Positions 17,168 through 24,476 of a DNA stretch of 55,010 nucleotides are shown here, in pieces. The notes beneath the pieces are model-generated. The model was given only the letters and a program-made list of their open reading frames with translations. It had not been told where the DNA came from and searched no databases. The first letter of the stretch is position 1; each line of letters opens with the position of its first letter. The position numbers and the translations under genes are program-made. Origin of the DNA: an uncultured Bacteroidia bacterium (lineage in GTDB: Bacteria > Bacteroidota > Bacteroidia > Bacteroidales > UBA932); contig CACYWN010000022.1 of assembly GCA_902778105.1 (NCBI GenBank), positions 1-55,010 on the forward strand, read 5' to 3'.

Positions 17168-17214
17168 CGGCGGGTTGCGAGAATTGTTAGAAATGCATTT
17201 CTTGTAACCTGCTG
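17168..17214 (+). terminator. G-U-rich RNA hairpin between the two tonB copies
   Basis: 17168-17183 pairs with 17199-17214 over 16 positions with no mismatch if four G-U pairs are allowed; on the other strand these would be C-A mismatches. That favours a structure in plus-strand RNA. There is no T-run after it, so it may stabilise the tonB 3' end or act as an attenuator rather than a simple terminator. The rest of 17132-17327 has no gene that I can support. Confidence 0.45.
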
Positions 17215-17327
17215 ATTATCAATACTATTATTGCGCGCCCCTGCGAGAAAGAAAAAAGAGGTATTCTTGCACCCTTGCTTGGGAATTCCGAACTTTGCAT
17301 CAGTGAAAAACCACAAAATCCAAAGAT

Positions 17328-17907
17328 ATGGAAATCAAGAAATCTGAAAAAGCCAGCTTGGAGAACAAGAAGCTTCTCTTTACGGAGATCGGTCTTGTCA
17401 CCGCCCTCGCCATTGTGTGGGGAGCCTTCGAGTATTCCTCCAAGGAACAGCAGGTGGCTGTCCTCGAGGACACCACCCAGGTCCTCGTGGAAGAGGAAAT
17501 GGTCGCCATCCAGAACGAGACCCCTCCGCCGCCGCCCGAGGCCCCGAACATCCCCGTCCTTTCCGACCAGATCGACATCGTGGACGATGACATCAAGCTC
17601 GATGACGACATGTTCATGAACCTCGAAGACGACTGATGCGAACGAGTTCTCGAAGTGGGTGAACTCCAAGCTCGTCTATCCTGAAATCGCGAAGGAGAAC
17701 GGTGTGCAGGGTCGTGTCACCCTCCAGTTCACCGTGGAAGCCGACGGCCGCGTGACCAACGTGAAGGTCCTCCGTGGTGTGGATGAGTCCCTGGACAAGG
17801 AAGCTGTCCGCGTCGTTTCCAGCTCCCCGAAGTGGAAGCCCGGCAAGCAGCGTGACCGCGCCGTCAAGGTGACCTACACCTTCCCGGTGATCTTCCAGCT
17901 CCGCTAA
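17328..17907 (+). pseudogene. Second tonB, broken by an internal deletion and frameshift
   Basis: The first half (17328-17636, 102 codons) encodes 'MEIKKSEKASLENKK', a transmembrane helix, the 'NETPPPPPEAPNIPVL' proline stretch and an acidic linker, then stops at TGA. In another frame, starting just before 17638, the C-terminal TonB domain resumes: 'DANEFSKWVNSKLVYPEIAKENG' to 'AVKVTYTFPVIFQLR'. Compared with the intact neighbour, about 39 codons between the acidic linker and 'GGDAN' are missing, and the frame changes at the same spot. The product would lack its receptor-contacting domain. The C-terminal frame is well preserved, so the damage is recent or is an assembly error. GTG at 17659 could start the C-terminal piece, but that piece would have no anchor. 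Confidence 0.75.
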
Positions 17908-17909
17908 CG

Positions 17910-18908
17910 ATGGCCGAACGCTTTTCGGATATCGGAAAAGTAGAGGCGATAGACCAGCTCTATCGCCTCTCTGCTTATCATCCCGTCCCGGGTCTCACCT
18001 ACACCGCCGACAGGGGAGGCAAGGTGCACACCGCAGCACGGATGTACCTGGAAGGCATCGACTTCAACCTCGTGTACTTCCCGCTCAAGCATTTGGGATA
18101 TAAGTGTGTTGTGGGCGTCGTGGGCGAACTCTACGCCACCCTCGCACACCCGAAGCTCCTGAACGTGATCCTGGGCCTGTCGGCGAAACTGGACCTGGAC
18201 CAGGTCAAGGAGCTGTGGACGGGTGTCACGGTCGCGGCGAAGGAGCACGGCTTCGAAGCGGTGAACCTGGACCTGCAGCCTTCGAACAATGGGCTGTATA
18301 TCAGTCTGGCCGCTACGGGCGAAACCGCTCTCCTGACCGACAAACGGCGGATGGCGGCCAAGTCCAGGGACCTCCTGTGCCTGTCCGGCAACCTCGGCGC
18401 TGCCTACCTGGGCCTGCAGGTGCTGGAGCGGGGCCGGAAGGAGTTCGAAAAAACCGGCGACCAGCCCGACATGACCCCCTGGCGGATGCTGGTGGGCGAT
18501 TATCTGCGTCCGGAACTGGACGCGGGTGTGGTCTCGAAGCTGGAGGATGCCGAAATCTATCCATCCTACGGCTATTTCATCACGCGCGGGCTTTCCGATG
18601 CGCTCAAGCGCCTCACGCGCGACAGCGGCCTTGGCGCCAAGGTCTATGCCGACCGCATCCCCTTCGAAGGCAACTCCTTCCAGTTGGGCAAGGAGCTGGA
18701 CATCGACCCCATCTCGGCGGCGATGAACGGCGGCGACGACATGCGTCTCCTCTTCACGGTCCCCATCCTCCAGATGGAGAAGTTCCGCCGGGACTTCCAG
18801 ACTTTCGACATCATCGGCCACCTGGCCCAGCCCGAAGTAGGCGCCGTCCTCGTCACCCCCGAGGGTGTCGAGTTCCCGGTTAAGGCACAAGGCTGGAAAG
18901 AATCCTGA
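17910..18908 (+). CDS. ThiL-like protein that has lost metal-binding residues
   Basis: A 332-residue homologue of thiamine-monophosphate kinase (AIR-synthase fold), starting 2 bases after the broken tonB. The fold signatures are clear: 'LEGIDFNLVYFPLKHLGYK' matches the ThiL 'LLEGVHFD...PLKHLGYK' region, 'DLLCLSGNLGAAYLGLQVLER' matches the ATP-domain GDLGAAYMGLQLLER, and 'AAMNGGDDMRLLFTVP' matches ALNGGEDYELLFTVP. Residues that hold Mg-ATP in ThiL are missing: the N-terminal GDDAA is absent ('YTADRGG'), the Asp before 'MLLEG' is Arg, 'SDIYAM' is 'GELYAT', and 'DVSDGL' is 'ITRGL'. Only the Asp of the GGDTT-like loop remains ('NLDLQ'). It is probably not a kinase. Possible roles are binding or scaffolding. 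It is full length with an intact frame, so it seems to be under selection. Confidence 0.8.
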   Translation: MAERFSDIGKVEAIDQLYRLSAYHPVPGLTYTADRGGKVHTAARMYLEGIDFNLVYFPLKHLGYKCVVGVVGELYATLAHPKLLNVILGLSAKLDLDQVKELWTGVTVAAKEHGFEAVNLDLQPSNNGLYISLAATGETALLTDKRRMAAKSRDLLCLSGNLGAAYLGLQVLERGRKEFEKTGDQPDMTPWRMLVGDYLRPELDAGVVSKLEDAEIYPSYGYFITRGLSDALKRLTRDSGLGAKVYADRIPFEGNSFQLGKELDIDPISAAMNGGDDMRLLFTVPILQMEKFRRDFQTFDIIGHLAQPEVGAVLVTPEGVEFPVKAQGWKES

Positions 18909-20156
18909 CTACCTCCCGTAACGGGCCTTGAAGGCGTCCCAGGAGTAGTATGGCCAGATTTCCGTGGCCAGGGGGAGATGTGCTTCTTCGCCGTTGAGGA
19001 GGACCTTGAAGAGGATTTCCGGATAGCGCCTGGAACGGTAGAAGACCAGCTGGAGGTTCGCGCCCATCGGGACGCGGTAAGTCTGGCACCAGGAGGGGAT
19101 GTCGTCGGGGTTGTCCACGTCGTGACCGAAACCGTCCACGTCCAGGATCATCAACAGGGGAAGGAGCGTATAGTCGTGGCCGAAGCGGAGGTCGGCGCCC
19201 ACGCGGCCTGCGGCGATGCGGTCGTCGGCCTTGGCAATGATGTCGTCCACGATGGGCTGATAGCCCAGGTGGGTGTTCCAGGCTTCGGCATAGAACTGGA
19301 AATCATCGACTTTCCAGAGCGCCAGCAGTTCGTCGGCGGTGAACAGGTCCCGGAAATCCAGCGACGTCTCCAGGCTGTTCATGCCCGCGGCGAAGAACCA
19401 GAGATAGGAGACCAGCCCCCACTGCTTGTCCGCGGGAACGGCCTTGTCCACGTCCTTGAACAGCCGCGCGAGGATGGCCTTGCTGTCCACGGTCCGCTGG
19501 ATGAACTGCGCCCAGGTCTCGTCAAACTTGACCGGTGTCTGCCGGAAGTTCTTATCCCTGAACGGATTGCCGCTGTCCTGTGGCAGGATGGCCGGCAGGA
19601 ACACCTTGCCGAAATTCTCGAACAGGTCGATGTCCGGGTTCATCCCCTTGAGCCCCTGGCAGAAAGCTGACATCGTCATGACGCAGCGGGTGGAGGTCGA
19701 AGTCCAGGCCCGGACCTCGGCCCCGTCCGGGAATATTTTCGGGAAGTTCAGGTACATCCGTTCTGCCAGTTTCTCCTGCTGCTTCCAGCCGCGGTAGGAC
19801 AGGTCGCCCACCCGGTAGCGGACCTCCGGATACAGGCTGTCGAAGCGGCGCTTGTAATCGGCTCCCAGTTCCGTCAGGTTGCTCTCGGCGGCGGCAGCGG
19901 ACAAGGCGTCATGGATTCTTTCATACAGGTCGCTCTGCCAGGCATAGCGGGCGCCGTGACGTCCGTAGTGGCTGATATAGAAGGGTTTGTATCCCTTCGG
20001 GGCCTTGGTGAGCGCGACCGGACCGGTGGGACAGAGGTAGTCGGTACCGGCCAGCAGTTCGGGGTGTGCCCTCAGGTGGGCGTCGATGTCCGGCTGCTGG
20101 GCCTGGGCCATCAGGACGGCCGCTGCGAAAAGGACGGAAAGGAGGATTCTTTTCAT
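18909..20156 (-). CDS. Histidine-type phosphatase (acid phosphatase/MINPP-like)
   Basis: A 415-residue secreted enzyme with a signal peptide ending 'LMAQAQ'. The histidine acid phosphatase core is present: 'YGRHGARYAW' (nucleophile His near 67) and the distal 'FGHDYTLLPLL' (His near 327). The family removes phosphate from phytate and other inositol phosphates, sugar phosphates or proteins; the HD rather than HAE end and the overall layout resemble MINPP-like phosphatases. It is the last gene of the leftward GH20-regulator-phosphatase operon. Its ATG overlaps the regulator stop (ATGA), so translation is probably coupled. The plus-strand ThiL-like gene ends right next to it. Substrate is unknown, but operon membership ties it to the glycan locus. 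Confidence 0.85.
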   Translation of the reverse strand: MKRILLSVLFAAAVLMAQAQQPDIDAHLRAHPELLAGTDYLCPTGPVALTKAPKGYKPFYISHYGRHGARYAWQSDLYERIHDALSAAAAESNLTELGADYKRRFDSLYPEVRYRVGDLSYRGWKQQEKLAERMYLNFPKIFPDGAEVRAWTSTSTRCVMTMSAFCQGLKGMNPDIDLFENFGKVFLPAILPQDSGNPFRDKNFRQTPVKFDETWAQFIQRTVDSKAILARLFKDVDKAVPADKQWGLVSYLWFFAAGMNSLETSLDFRDLFTADELLALWKVDDFQFYAEAWNTHLGYQPIVDDIIAKADDRIAAGRVGADLRFGHDYTLLPLLMILDVDGFGHDVDNPDDIPSWCQTYRVPMGANLQLVFYRSRRYPEILFKVLLNGEEAHLPLATEIWPYYSWDAFKARYGR

Positions 20157-21322
20157 GGGGTATGCGGTTTTCGTTGTTGTTCTCTCCACTGGAGCGGCGT
20201 GCAGCCGTAGATCTGCTTGAAACGGCGGGCGATGCTTTTGGTGTCGTTCTCTCCCATGGACAGGGCGATGCTCATCACCTGTTCGTCCGTTTCCTGTAAC
20301 TGTTCGGCGAAGTACTTGAGTTTCAGTTCGGTGATATACTCATACAGGGTTTTCCCCGTCACATCCTTGAAGCGCCGCTCCAGGAGCCGGCGGGACAAGG
20401 CGGCTTCGGTCATCACGTCCCGGACGGAAATCTTTCTTTTCACATTCCGGTGGATGAACAGGATGGCCTTCAGGATCTGCTGGTCATCCGTGGCGAAGGC
20501 CGCCGTGGACATCCTTCCCACGATCTTGACCGGCTGCAGGACGACGTCCTGCGCCGGAAGGGACGGGTCCGCGACCATGCGCTCGAGGAGGGCCGCCGTC
20601 TGCCGTCCCCCCTCCTCGATGTCCACGAGGATGCTGGACAGCGTGGCGCTTCCCAGGCTGCACAGCGTCTCGTCGTTGTCTACGCCCATGACGGACACTT
20701 CCGAGGGAATCCGGATGCCCGCCGAATGGCACGCCTCGATGAGATTCGCCCCCTGGTTGTCGTCGCAGGCCATGATGGCAATGGGTTTGGGAATCATCTG
20801 CAGCCATTCCCGCAGCCGGTTCCGCTGGTAGTACCAGACCATCTCGATTTCCTGCATCCGGTAGGTATAGAAACTGTCGCCGTAACCGGCCGCCTCCACT
20901 TCCCGCCGGAATCCGTCGCATCGTTCGTCGGACCAGCAGACATCGTTGAATCCGAAGAACCCGAAATTCCGGAACCCCCTGTCCAGGAAGAACCGGGCCG
21001 CCATCCTGCCGGTTCCCAGGTAATCGCCCGTGACGTTGGGAACCGACGGGAAGCGCTGCTTATAGTCCTGGGCCAGGACGAGGATCCCGTTTTCGTGGAA
21101 CAGGTCCAGGTCGTCCGTCGGTTCGAACTGGCCGACGACGGCGTCCACCTCCCATTCCTTTGCAATGCGGATGACTCCGGGTATGCCGATCTTTTCCTTA
21201 TAGGAGGTGGGCATCCGCCGGACAATCCACTGCTCCTGGCGGCGGGAGTAGTCCACGATTCCCGCCAGGAACTTGTGGGCAAAGGACTCCGTGAAGTCGG
21301 AAATGATAAGGATCCGGATCAT
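20153..21322 (-). CDS. XylR-type AraC family transcriptional regulator
   Basis: A 389-residue cytoplasmic regulator. Residues about 1-270 form a LacI/periplasmic-binding-protein-like sugar sensor ('DYLGTGRMAARFFLDRGFRNFGFFG', 'IMACDDNQGANLIEACHSAGIRIPSEVSVMGVDNDE'). Residues about 280-384 are a double-HTH AraC domain ('SVRDVMTEAALSRRLLERRFKDVTG', 'IARRFKQIYGCTPLQWR'). This is the architecture of E. coli XylR, which binds sugar and activates transcription. It lies 6 bases downstream of the GH20 gene and overlaps the phosphatase start by 4 bases. It probably controls both this operon and the divergent 24-kb operon through the shared region 23432-23645, where 21-bp-spaced direct repeats are present. 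The likely inducer is an amino sugar or a product of the target glycan. Confidence 0.9.
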   Translation of the reverse strand: MIRILIISDFTESFAHKFLAGIVDYSRRQEQWIVRRMPTSYKEKIGIPGVIRIAKEWEVDAVVGQFEPTDDLDLFHENGILVLAQDYKQRFPSVPNVTGDYLGTGRMAARFFLDRGFRNFGFFGFNDVCWSDERCDGFRREVEAAGYGDSFYTYRMQEIEMVWYYQRNRLREWLQMIPKPIAIMACDDNQGANLIEACHSAGIRIPSEVSVMGVDNDETLCSLGSATLSSILVDIEEGGRQTAALLERMVADPSLPAQDVVLQPVKIVGRMSTAAFATDDQQILKAILFIHRNVKRKISVRDVMTEAALSRRLLERRFKDVTGKTLYEYITELKLKYFAEQLQETDEQVMSIALSMGENDTKSIARRFKQIYGCTPLQWREQQRKPHTP

Positions 21323-21328
21323 GTGCGG

Positions 21329-23431
21329 TCAATGGCGGTGATAGGAAATGCCGAGGGAGTCGTAATACGGATATTCCCGTTCCACGACGGTCGTGAAAAA
21401 GCGGTTGAAGTCCTCCACGAAGGCGGGATCATCCGGCCGGGTGGTCTCCGCCCATGCCGGGGAGGCGTTCCAGCCCCGCTCGAACAGGCCGAGCGCCTTG
21501 GGGAACAGGTAATAGGTCACATGGTCGAAGTTGCGGAGGGTTTCCGCCCAGAGCTGACCCTGTACGCCGATGATGAAAGGCTTTCCTTCCGCGCTGAGGA
21601 CCGGTTTCCCTTCACCGGCCTTTTCCAGTTTCGCCGGCCGTCCCTTGTCGTCCCAGCGGACGCTCCGGTAGATGTCGTATGGGAGGAAGGAGAAGGAGCG
21701 CCGCTCGTCCACATACCCGCCCCAGTTATGGCCGCGCTCGGTCTTGGACGGGTTGTAGGCAAAGTCGAAATAGGCGTTGGAAGAGTTGGACAGGACCACG
21801 GGAACCCCTTCGTTCGCATAGGTGTAGGCGAGCTGGTCCCGGCCGCGGGAAACGGCCCACAGGTTCGTGAACGAGAGGTTCTTCCGCAGCCGGTCGAAGG
21901 TGGCGGGCTCCAGGTGCTGGCCCACTTCCTGCCAGCCGGCGAGTTTGACGCCCCTGGCCTCGGCGATGTCCAGCACGCGGTTGATATAGTAGTCCTTGAG
22001 CCAGCCGATGTCCGTCTTTCCATTGGCTTCCAGCAGCTTCCGGCAGGCGGGGGAACCTTCCCAGGCGCCTTCCGGCACCTCGTCCCCGCCCACGTGGATG
22101 GCCTCCAGCGGAACGCCGGCCTCGGCATAGAGGGCGATGAGACCGTCAAAGACCTTCCCGATGAAGGCATAGGTGGACGGCAGCGCCACGTTGATGGCAT
22201 TGTCGGTATAGTCCTGTACGGACACATACCGGGAAGTGTCCTCCGGTTCGGAGAGCAGACAGGTCGTGTCGCCGGTGGTCCGGGCCCGGTATTCCATCGC
22301 CTTGACCGCGGCGCGGGAATGTCCCGGTGTGTCGAATTCCGGGATGACCCGGATGTGGCGGGCGTCGGCGTAGCGGAGGATGTCCACGAAATCGGCGTGG
22401 GAGTAGTATCCGTTGCCCGTCGTCTCCGTGTCGTTGCGGTCCGGCGTCATGCAGTAGGTGGGCATCAGGGCATCGGGTTCCTCGATGGTGCCGTCCTCTT
22501 TCAGGACCGGAATGCCGCGGAAGGCGCCATAGGAAGTGAGTTCGGGAAGACCGTCGATCTCCACCCGCCAGCCTTCGTCGTCTCCCATGTGCAGGTGCAG
22601 GCGGTTGACTTTGTAATGGGCCAGGAGGTCGATGAGTTTCAGGAGGTTGTCCTTCTTTGTGAAGTTCCGGCTGATGTCCAGCATGATGCCGCGGTACGGG
22701 AGGTCCGGCCAGTCTTCCACGACGGCGGAGGGTACGGCGGTTGCCGGGCTGCCGGTTGCTGAGCTTGTCGAAGCACGGCGCAGGTTGTCCAGGGTGACGG
22801 AGGCGTAGTAAGCCCCGTCGGAATCGGCCGCTTCGACCTTCACTTCGCCGTTCAGGGTGATCCGGTACCAGCCGGGACGCTGTCCTTCGACGTAGGAGAC
22901 GGGAACATCGTCGGGAATCACCGTGGCGGCTGGACCTGCCGGGTCCACCACGACCTTCTTCAGGCGGGGGACCATGTCAAAGACACTCAGGTCCGCGCGG
23001 CTCCAGGCGAATCCGGCCATCGGCTCCGCAGGCAGGAAGACATATTCCGCCTCCACGGGAACGGGTTTCTTTCCCTTCCGCTGCAGATAGAACCCTTCCG
23101 GTGCCCGGCATTGGTTCGCCAGGGGCCGGGCCTCGTACCGCAGAACCATGTCACCTTTCTCCCGGTCCTTCCGGGGCGCGAGCCGGTAGAGCGTTCCGCC
23201 CAGGTGTTCGATGGTCCCATCACCTTCCAGGACTTGGACCGGGGTCCGGAACTGGCTGAACCAGAGGGTCCAATCCCCGCCGGCGGGCGGATTGACAAGC
23301 GTGAGTGCGTGGACGGCCTTGCCGGAACCGGGGTCGGTGGTCCCTTCCGTCCAGACGACGCGGGAGGGCGTGGAACAGGCCGCACCCAGGAGCGTGGCCA
23401 GGAACAGGCAGAAAAAGGATTTCTTGCGCAT
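21329..23431 (-). CDS. Beta-N-acetylhexosaminidase, GH20
   Basis: A 700-residue lipoprotein (signal peptide with 'TLLGAACS'). The N-terminal GH20b-type domain leads into a TIM barrel starting near 'PDLPYRGIMLDISRNF'. The catalytic Asp-Glu pair is in 'HVGGDEVPEGAW' (D450, E451), as in other GH20 enzymes that use the substrate acetamido group. It releases terminal beta-GlcNAc or GalNAc from chitooligosaccharides or host glycans in the periplasm or at the outer membrane. It is the first gene of the leftward operon, followed at once by the regulator. A -7-like box lies at 23458-23465. Further barrel motifs such as 'RVIPEFDTPGHSRA' and 'YANEGVPVVLSNS' are intact. Confidence 0.93.
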   Translation of the reverse strand: MRKKSFFCLFLATLLGAACSTPSRVVWTEGTTDPGSGKAVHALTLVNPPAGGDWTLWFSQFRTPVQVLEGDGTIEHLGGTLYRLAPRKDREKGDMVLRYEARPLANQCRAPEGFYLQRKGKKPVPVEAEYVFLPAEPMAGFAWSRADLSVFDMVPRLKKVVVDPAGPAATVIPDDVPVSYVEGQRPGWYRITLNGEVKVEAADSDGAYYASVTLDNLRRASTSSATGSPATAVPSAVVEDWPDLPYRGIMLDISRNFTKKDNLLKLIDLLAHYKVNRLHLHMGDDEGWRVEIDGLPELTSYGAFRGIPVLKEDGTIEEPDALMPTYCMTPDRNDTETTGNGYYSHADFVDILRYADARHIRVIPEFDTPGHSRAAVKAMEYRARTTGDTTCLLSEPEDTSRYVSVQDYTDNAINVALPSTYAFIGKVFDGLIALYAEAGVPLEAIHVGGDEVPEGAWEGSPACRKLLEANGKTDIGWLKDYYINRVLDIAEARGVKLAGWQEVGQHLEPATFDRLRKNLSFTNLWAVSRGRDQLAYTYANEGVPVVLSNSSNAYFDFAYNPSKTERGHNWGGYVDERRSFSFLPYDIYRSVRWDDKGRPAKLEKAGEGKPVLSAEGKPFIIGVQGQLWAETLRNFDHVTYYLFPKALGLFERGWNASPAWAETTRPDDPAFVEDFNRFFTTVVEREYPYYDSLGISYHRH

Positions 23432-23457
23432 GGTCAGTCTGTTTTGGTTTCCACAGC

Positions 23458-23465
23458 CAAAGATG
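23458..23465 (-). promoter_or_regulatory. -7-like box for the GH20 operon
   Basis: The minus strand reads CATCTTTG, one base off TAnnTTTG, 26 bases before the GH20 ATG. Confidence 0.45.
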
Positions 23466-23495
23466 GGAAAAAATATCTTGCAATAAAACGATTTG

Positions 23496-23526
23496 ACGCG
23501 AAATGTGTACTCAAATACGCAAATAT
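23496..23526. promoter_or_regulatory. 21-bp-spaced direct repeats, candidate regulator operator
   Basis: ACGCGAAAT at 23496 and ACGCAAAT at 23517 are direct repeats 21 bases (two helical turns) apart, in the region between the two divergent operons and just upstream of the rightward promoter. AraC-family activators typically bind such same-face direct repeats. The link to the XylR-type regulator is inference. Confidence 0.4.
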
Positions 23527-23551
23527 TCGTTCAAAGAGTGGTAATCGTTTC

Positions 23552-23559
23552 TATTTTTG
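23552..23559 (+). promoter_or_regulatory. Promoter -7 box for the 24-kb PUL operon
   Basis: TATTTTTG matches TAnnTTTG. It lies 26 bases beyond the direct repeats and 86 bases before the ROK kinase ATG, giving an unusually long leader for this window. Confidence 0.6.
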
Positions 23560-23580
23560 CAAAAAACGAGGACGCGTGTG

Positions 23581-23600
23581 AAAAGATTTTAAAATCTTTT
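23581..23600. promoter_or_regulatory. Perfect 20-bp AT-rich palindrome in the PUL operon leader
   Basis: AAAAGATTTT is followed immediately by its exact reverse complement, with no spacer. It sits about 15 bases after the predicted transcription start and 45 bases before the first ATG. It is 90% A+T within a GC-rich genome. It may be a dimeric-repressor operator or a leader hairpin. Confidence 0.5.
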
Positions 23601-23645
23601 ATAAAGTCGCGCCCGCTATACCTTAATTATAACACCGAAAAAACT

Positions 23646-24473
23646 ATGATCCTGGGTATCGATATCGGAGGCACGAACCTCAGCTTCGGTCTGGTCGAAG
23701 GAGGAAAAGTCACGAAGGGCTTTTCCACACCTTCGTTTCCGTCCGAGGCAACCATGGAACAGACATTGGACGACCTGTCCTCCCATATCCGCCGGATCCT
23801 GCATCCGGGCACGTCCAAAATCGGCATCGGCGTCCCTTCGGTCGTAGACGTCAAGCGCGGCATCGTCTACGACACCCAGAACATCCCGTCCTGGAAGGAA
23901 GTTCCCCTCAAGGAGTATCTGGAAGACTGTTTCCGCATCCCGGTCGCCGTGAACAATGACGCGAACTGCTACGCGATGGGTGTCTACGGATCCTATCCGG
24001 CCGCGGCCAAACCCGAGACGCTGGTCGCCGTCACGCTCGGAACCGGCGTGGGATTCGGCATCGTGAACGAGGGCCGGCTCTTCTGCGGGGCCAACTGCGG
24101 CGCCGGCGAACTGGGCTGCCTGCCTTACGGGGATTCGATCCTGGAGGATTATTGCAGCAAGAAATTCTTCACCGGTGCCGGCTGGAGCAGCCTGGACGCC
24201 TTCAAGGCCGCCGAGGCGGGAGATCCCGCCGCCCTGCTGCTGTTCGAGGAGTTCGGCCGCCACCTCGGCGCCCTCGTCACCACGGTGATGTACGCCTACG
24301 ACCCCGACCGGATCGCCCTGTCGGGCGGCATCGCCAACAACTATCCGTTCTTCTGCCAGGCAATGGAGGGCTACGTCCGGGAGCACTACCCGTACCGGAA
24401 ATCCCTCGAACGCCTGGAAATCGACATCTGTACCGACCATAACCTGCCGGTCCTCGGCGCAGCTCTGATCTAG
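23646..24473 (+). CDS. ROK family sugar kinase
   Basis: A 275-residue cytoplasmic kinase with the ROK ATP phosphate loop 'LGIDIGGTNLSFGLVEGG' at the N-terminus, 'VNNDANCYAMG' with the catalytic-base Asp (about residue 105), and 'LGTGVGFGIVNEGRL'. The Cys-rich zinc motif of many ROK members (CxCGxxGCxE) is largely missing: 'GANCGAGELG' is seen instead. ROK kinases phosphorylate glucose, GlcNAc, ManNAc or fructose. The surrounding hexosaminidase and glucosaminidase genes suggest GlcNAc or GlcN as substrate (inference). It is the first gene of the large rightward operon, with the GH2 gene 3 bases downstream. The start at 23646 is fixed by the ROK N-terminus; the longer upstream frame covers the promoter. 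Confidence 0.88.
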   Translation: MILGIDIGGTNLSFGLVEGGKVTKGFSTPSFPSEATMEQTLDDLSSHIRRILHPGTSKIGIGVPSVVDVKRGIVYDTQNIPSWKEVPLKEYLEDCFRIPVAVNNDANCYAMGVYGSYPAAAKPETLVAVTLGTGVGFGIVNEGRLFCGANCGAGELGCLPYGDSILEDYCSKKFFTGAGWSSLDAFKAAEAGDPAALLLFEEFGRHLGALVTTVMYAYDPDRIALSGGIANNYPFFCQAMEGYVREHYPYRKSLERLEIDICTDHNLPVLGAALI

Positions 24474-24476
24474 CCT

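Noticed and set aside
17659-17907. Independent small TonB-domain gene starting at GTG
   Set aside because: It lacks a membrane anchor, and the frame reads upstream into TonB sequence ('DANEFSKW'), so it is the tail of the broken paralogue.
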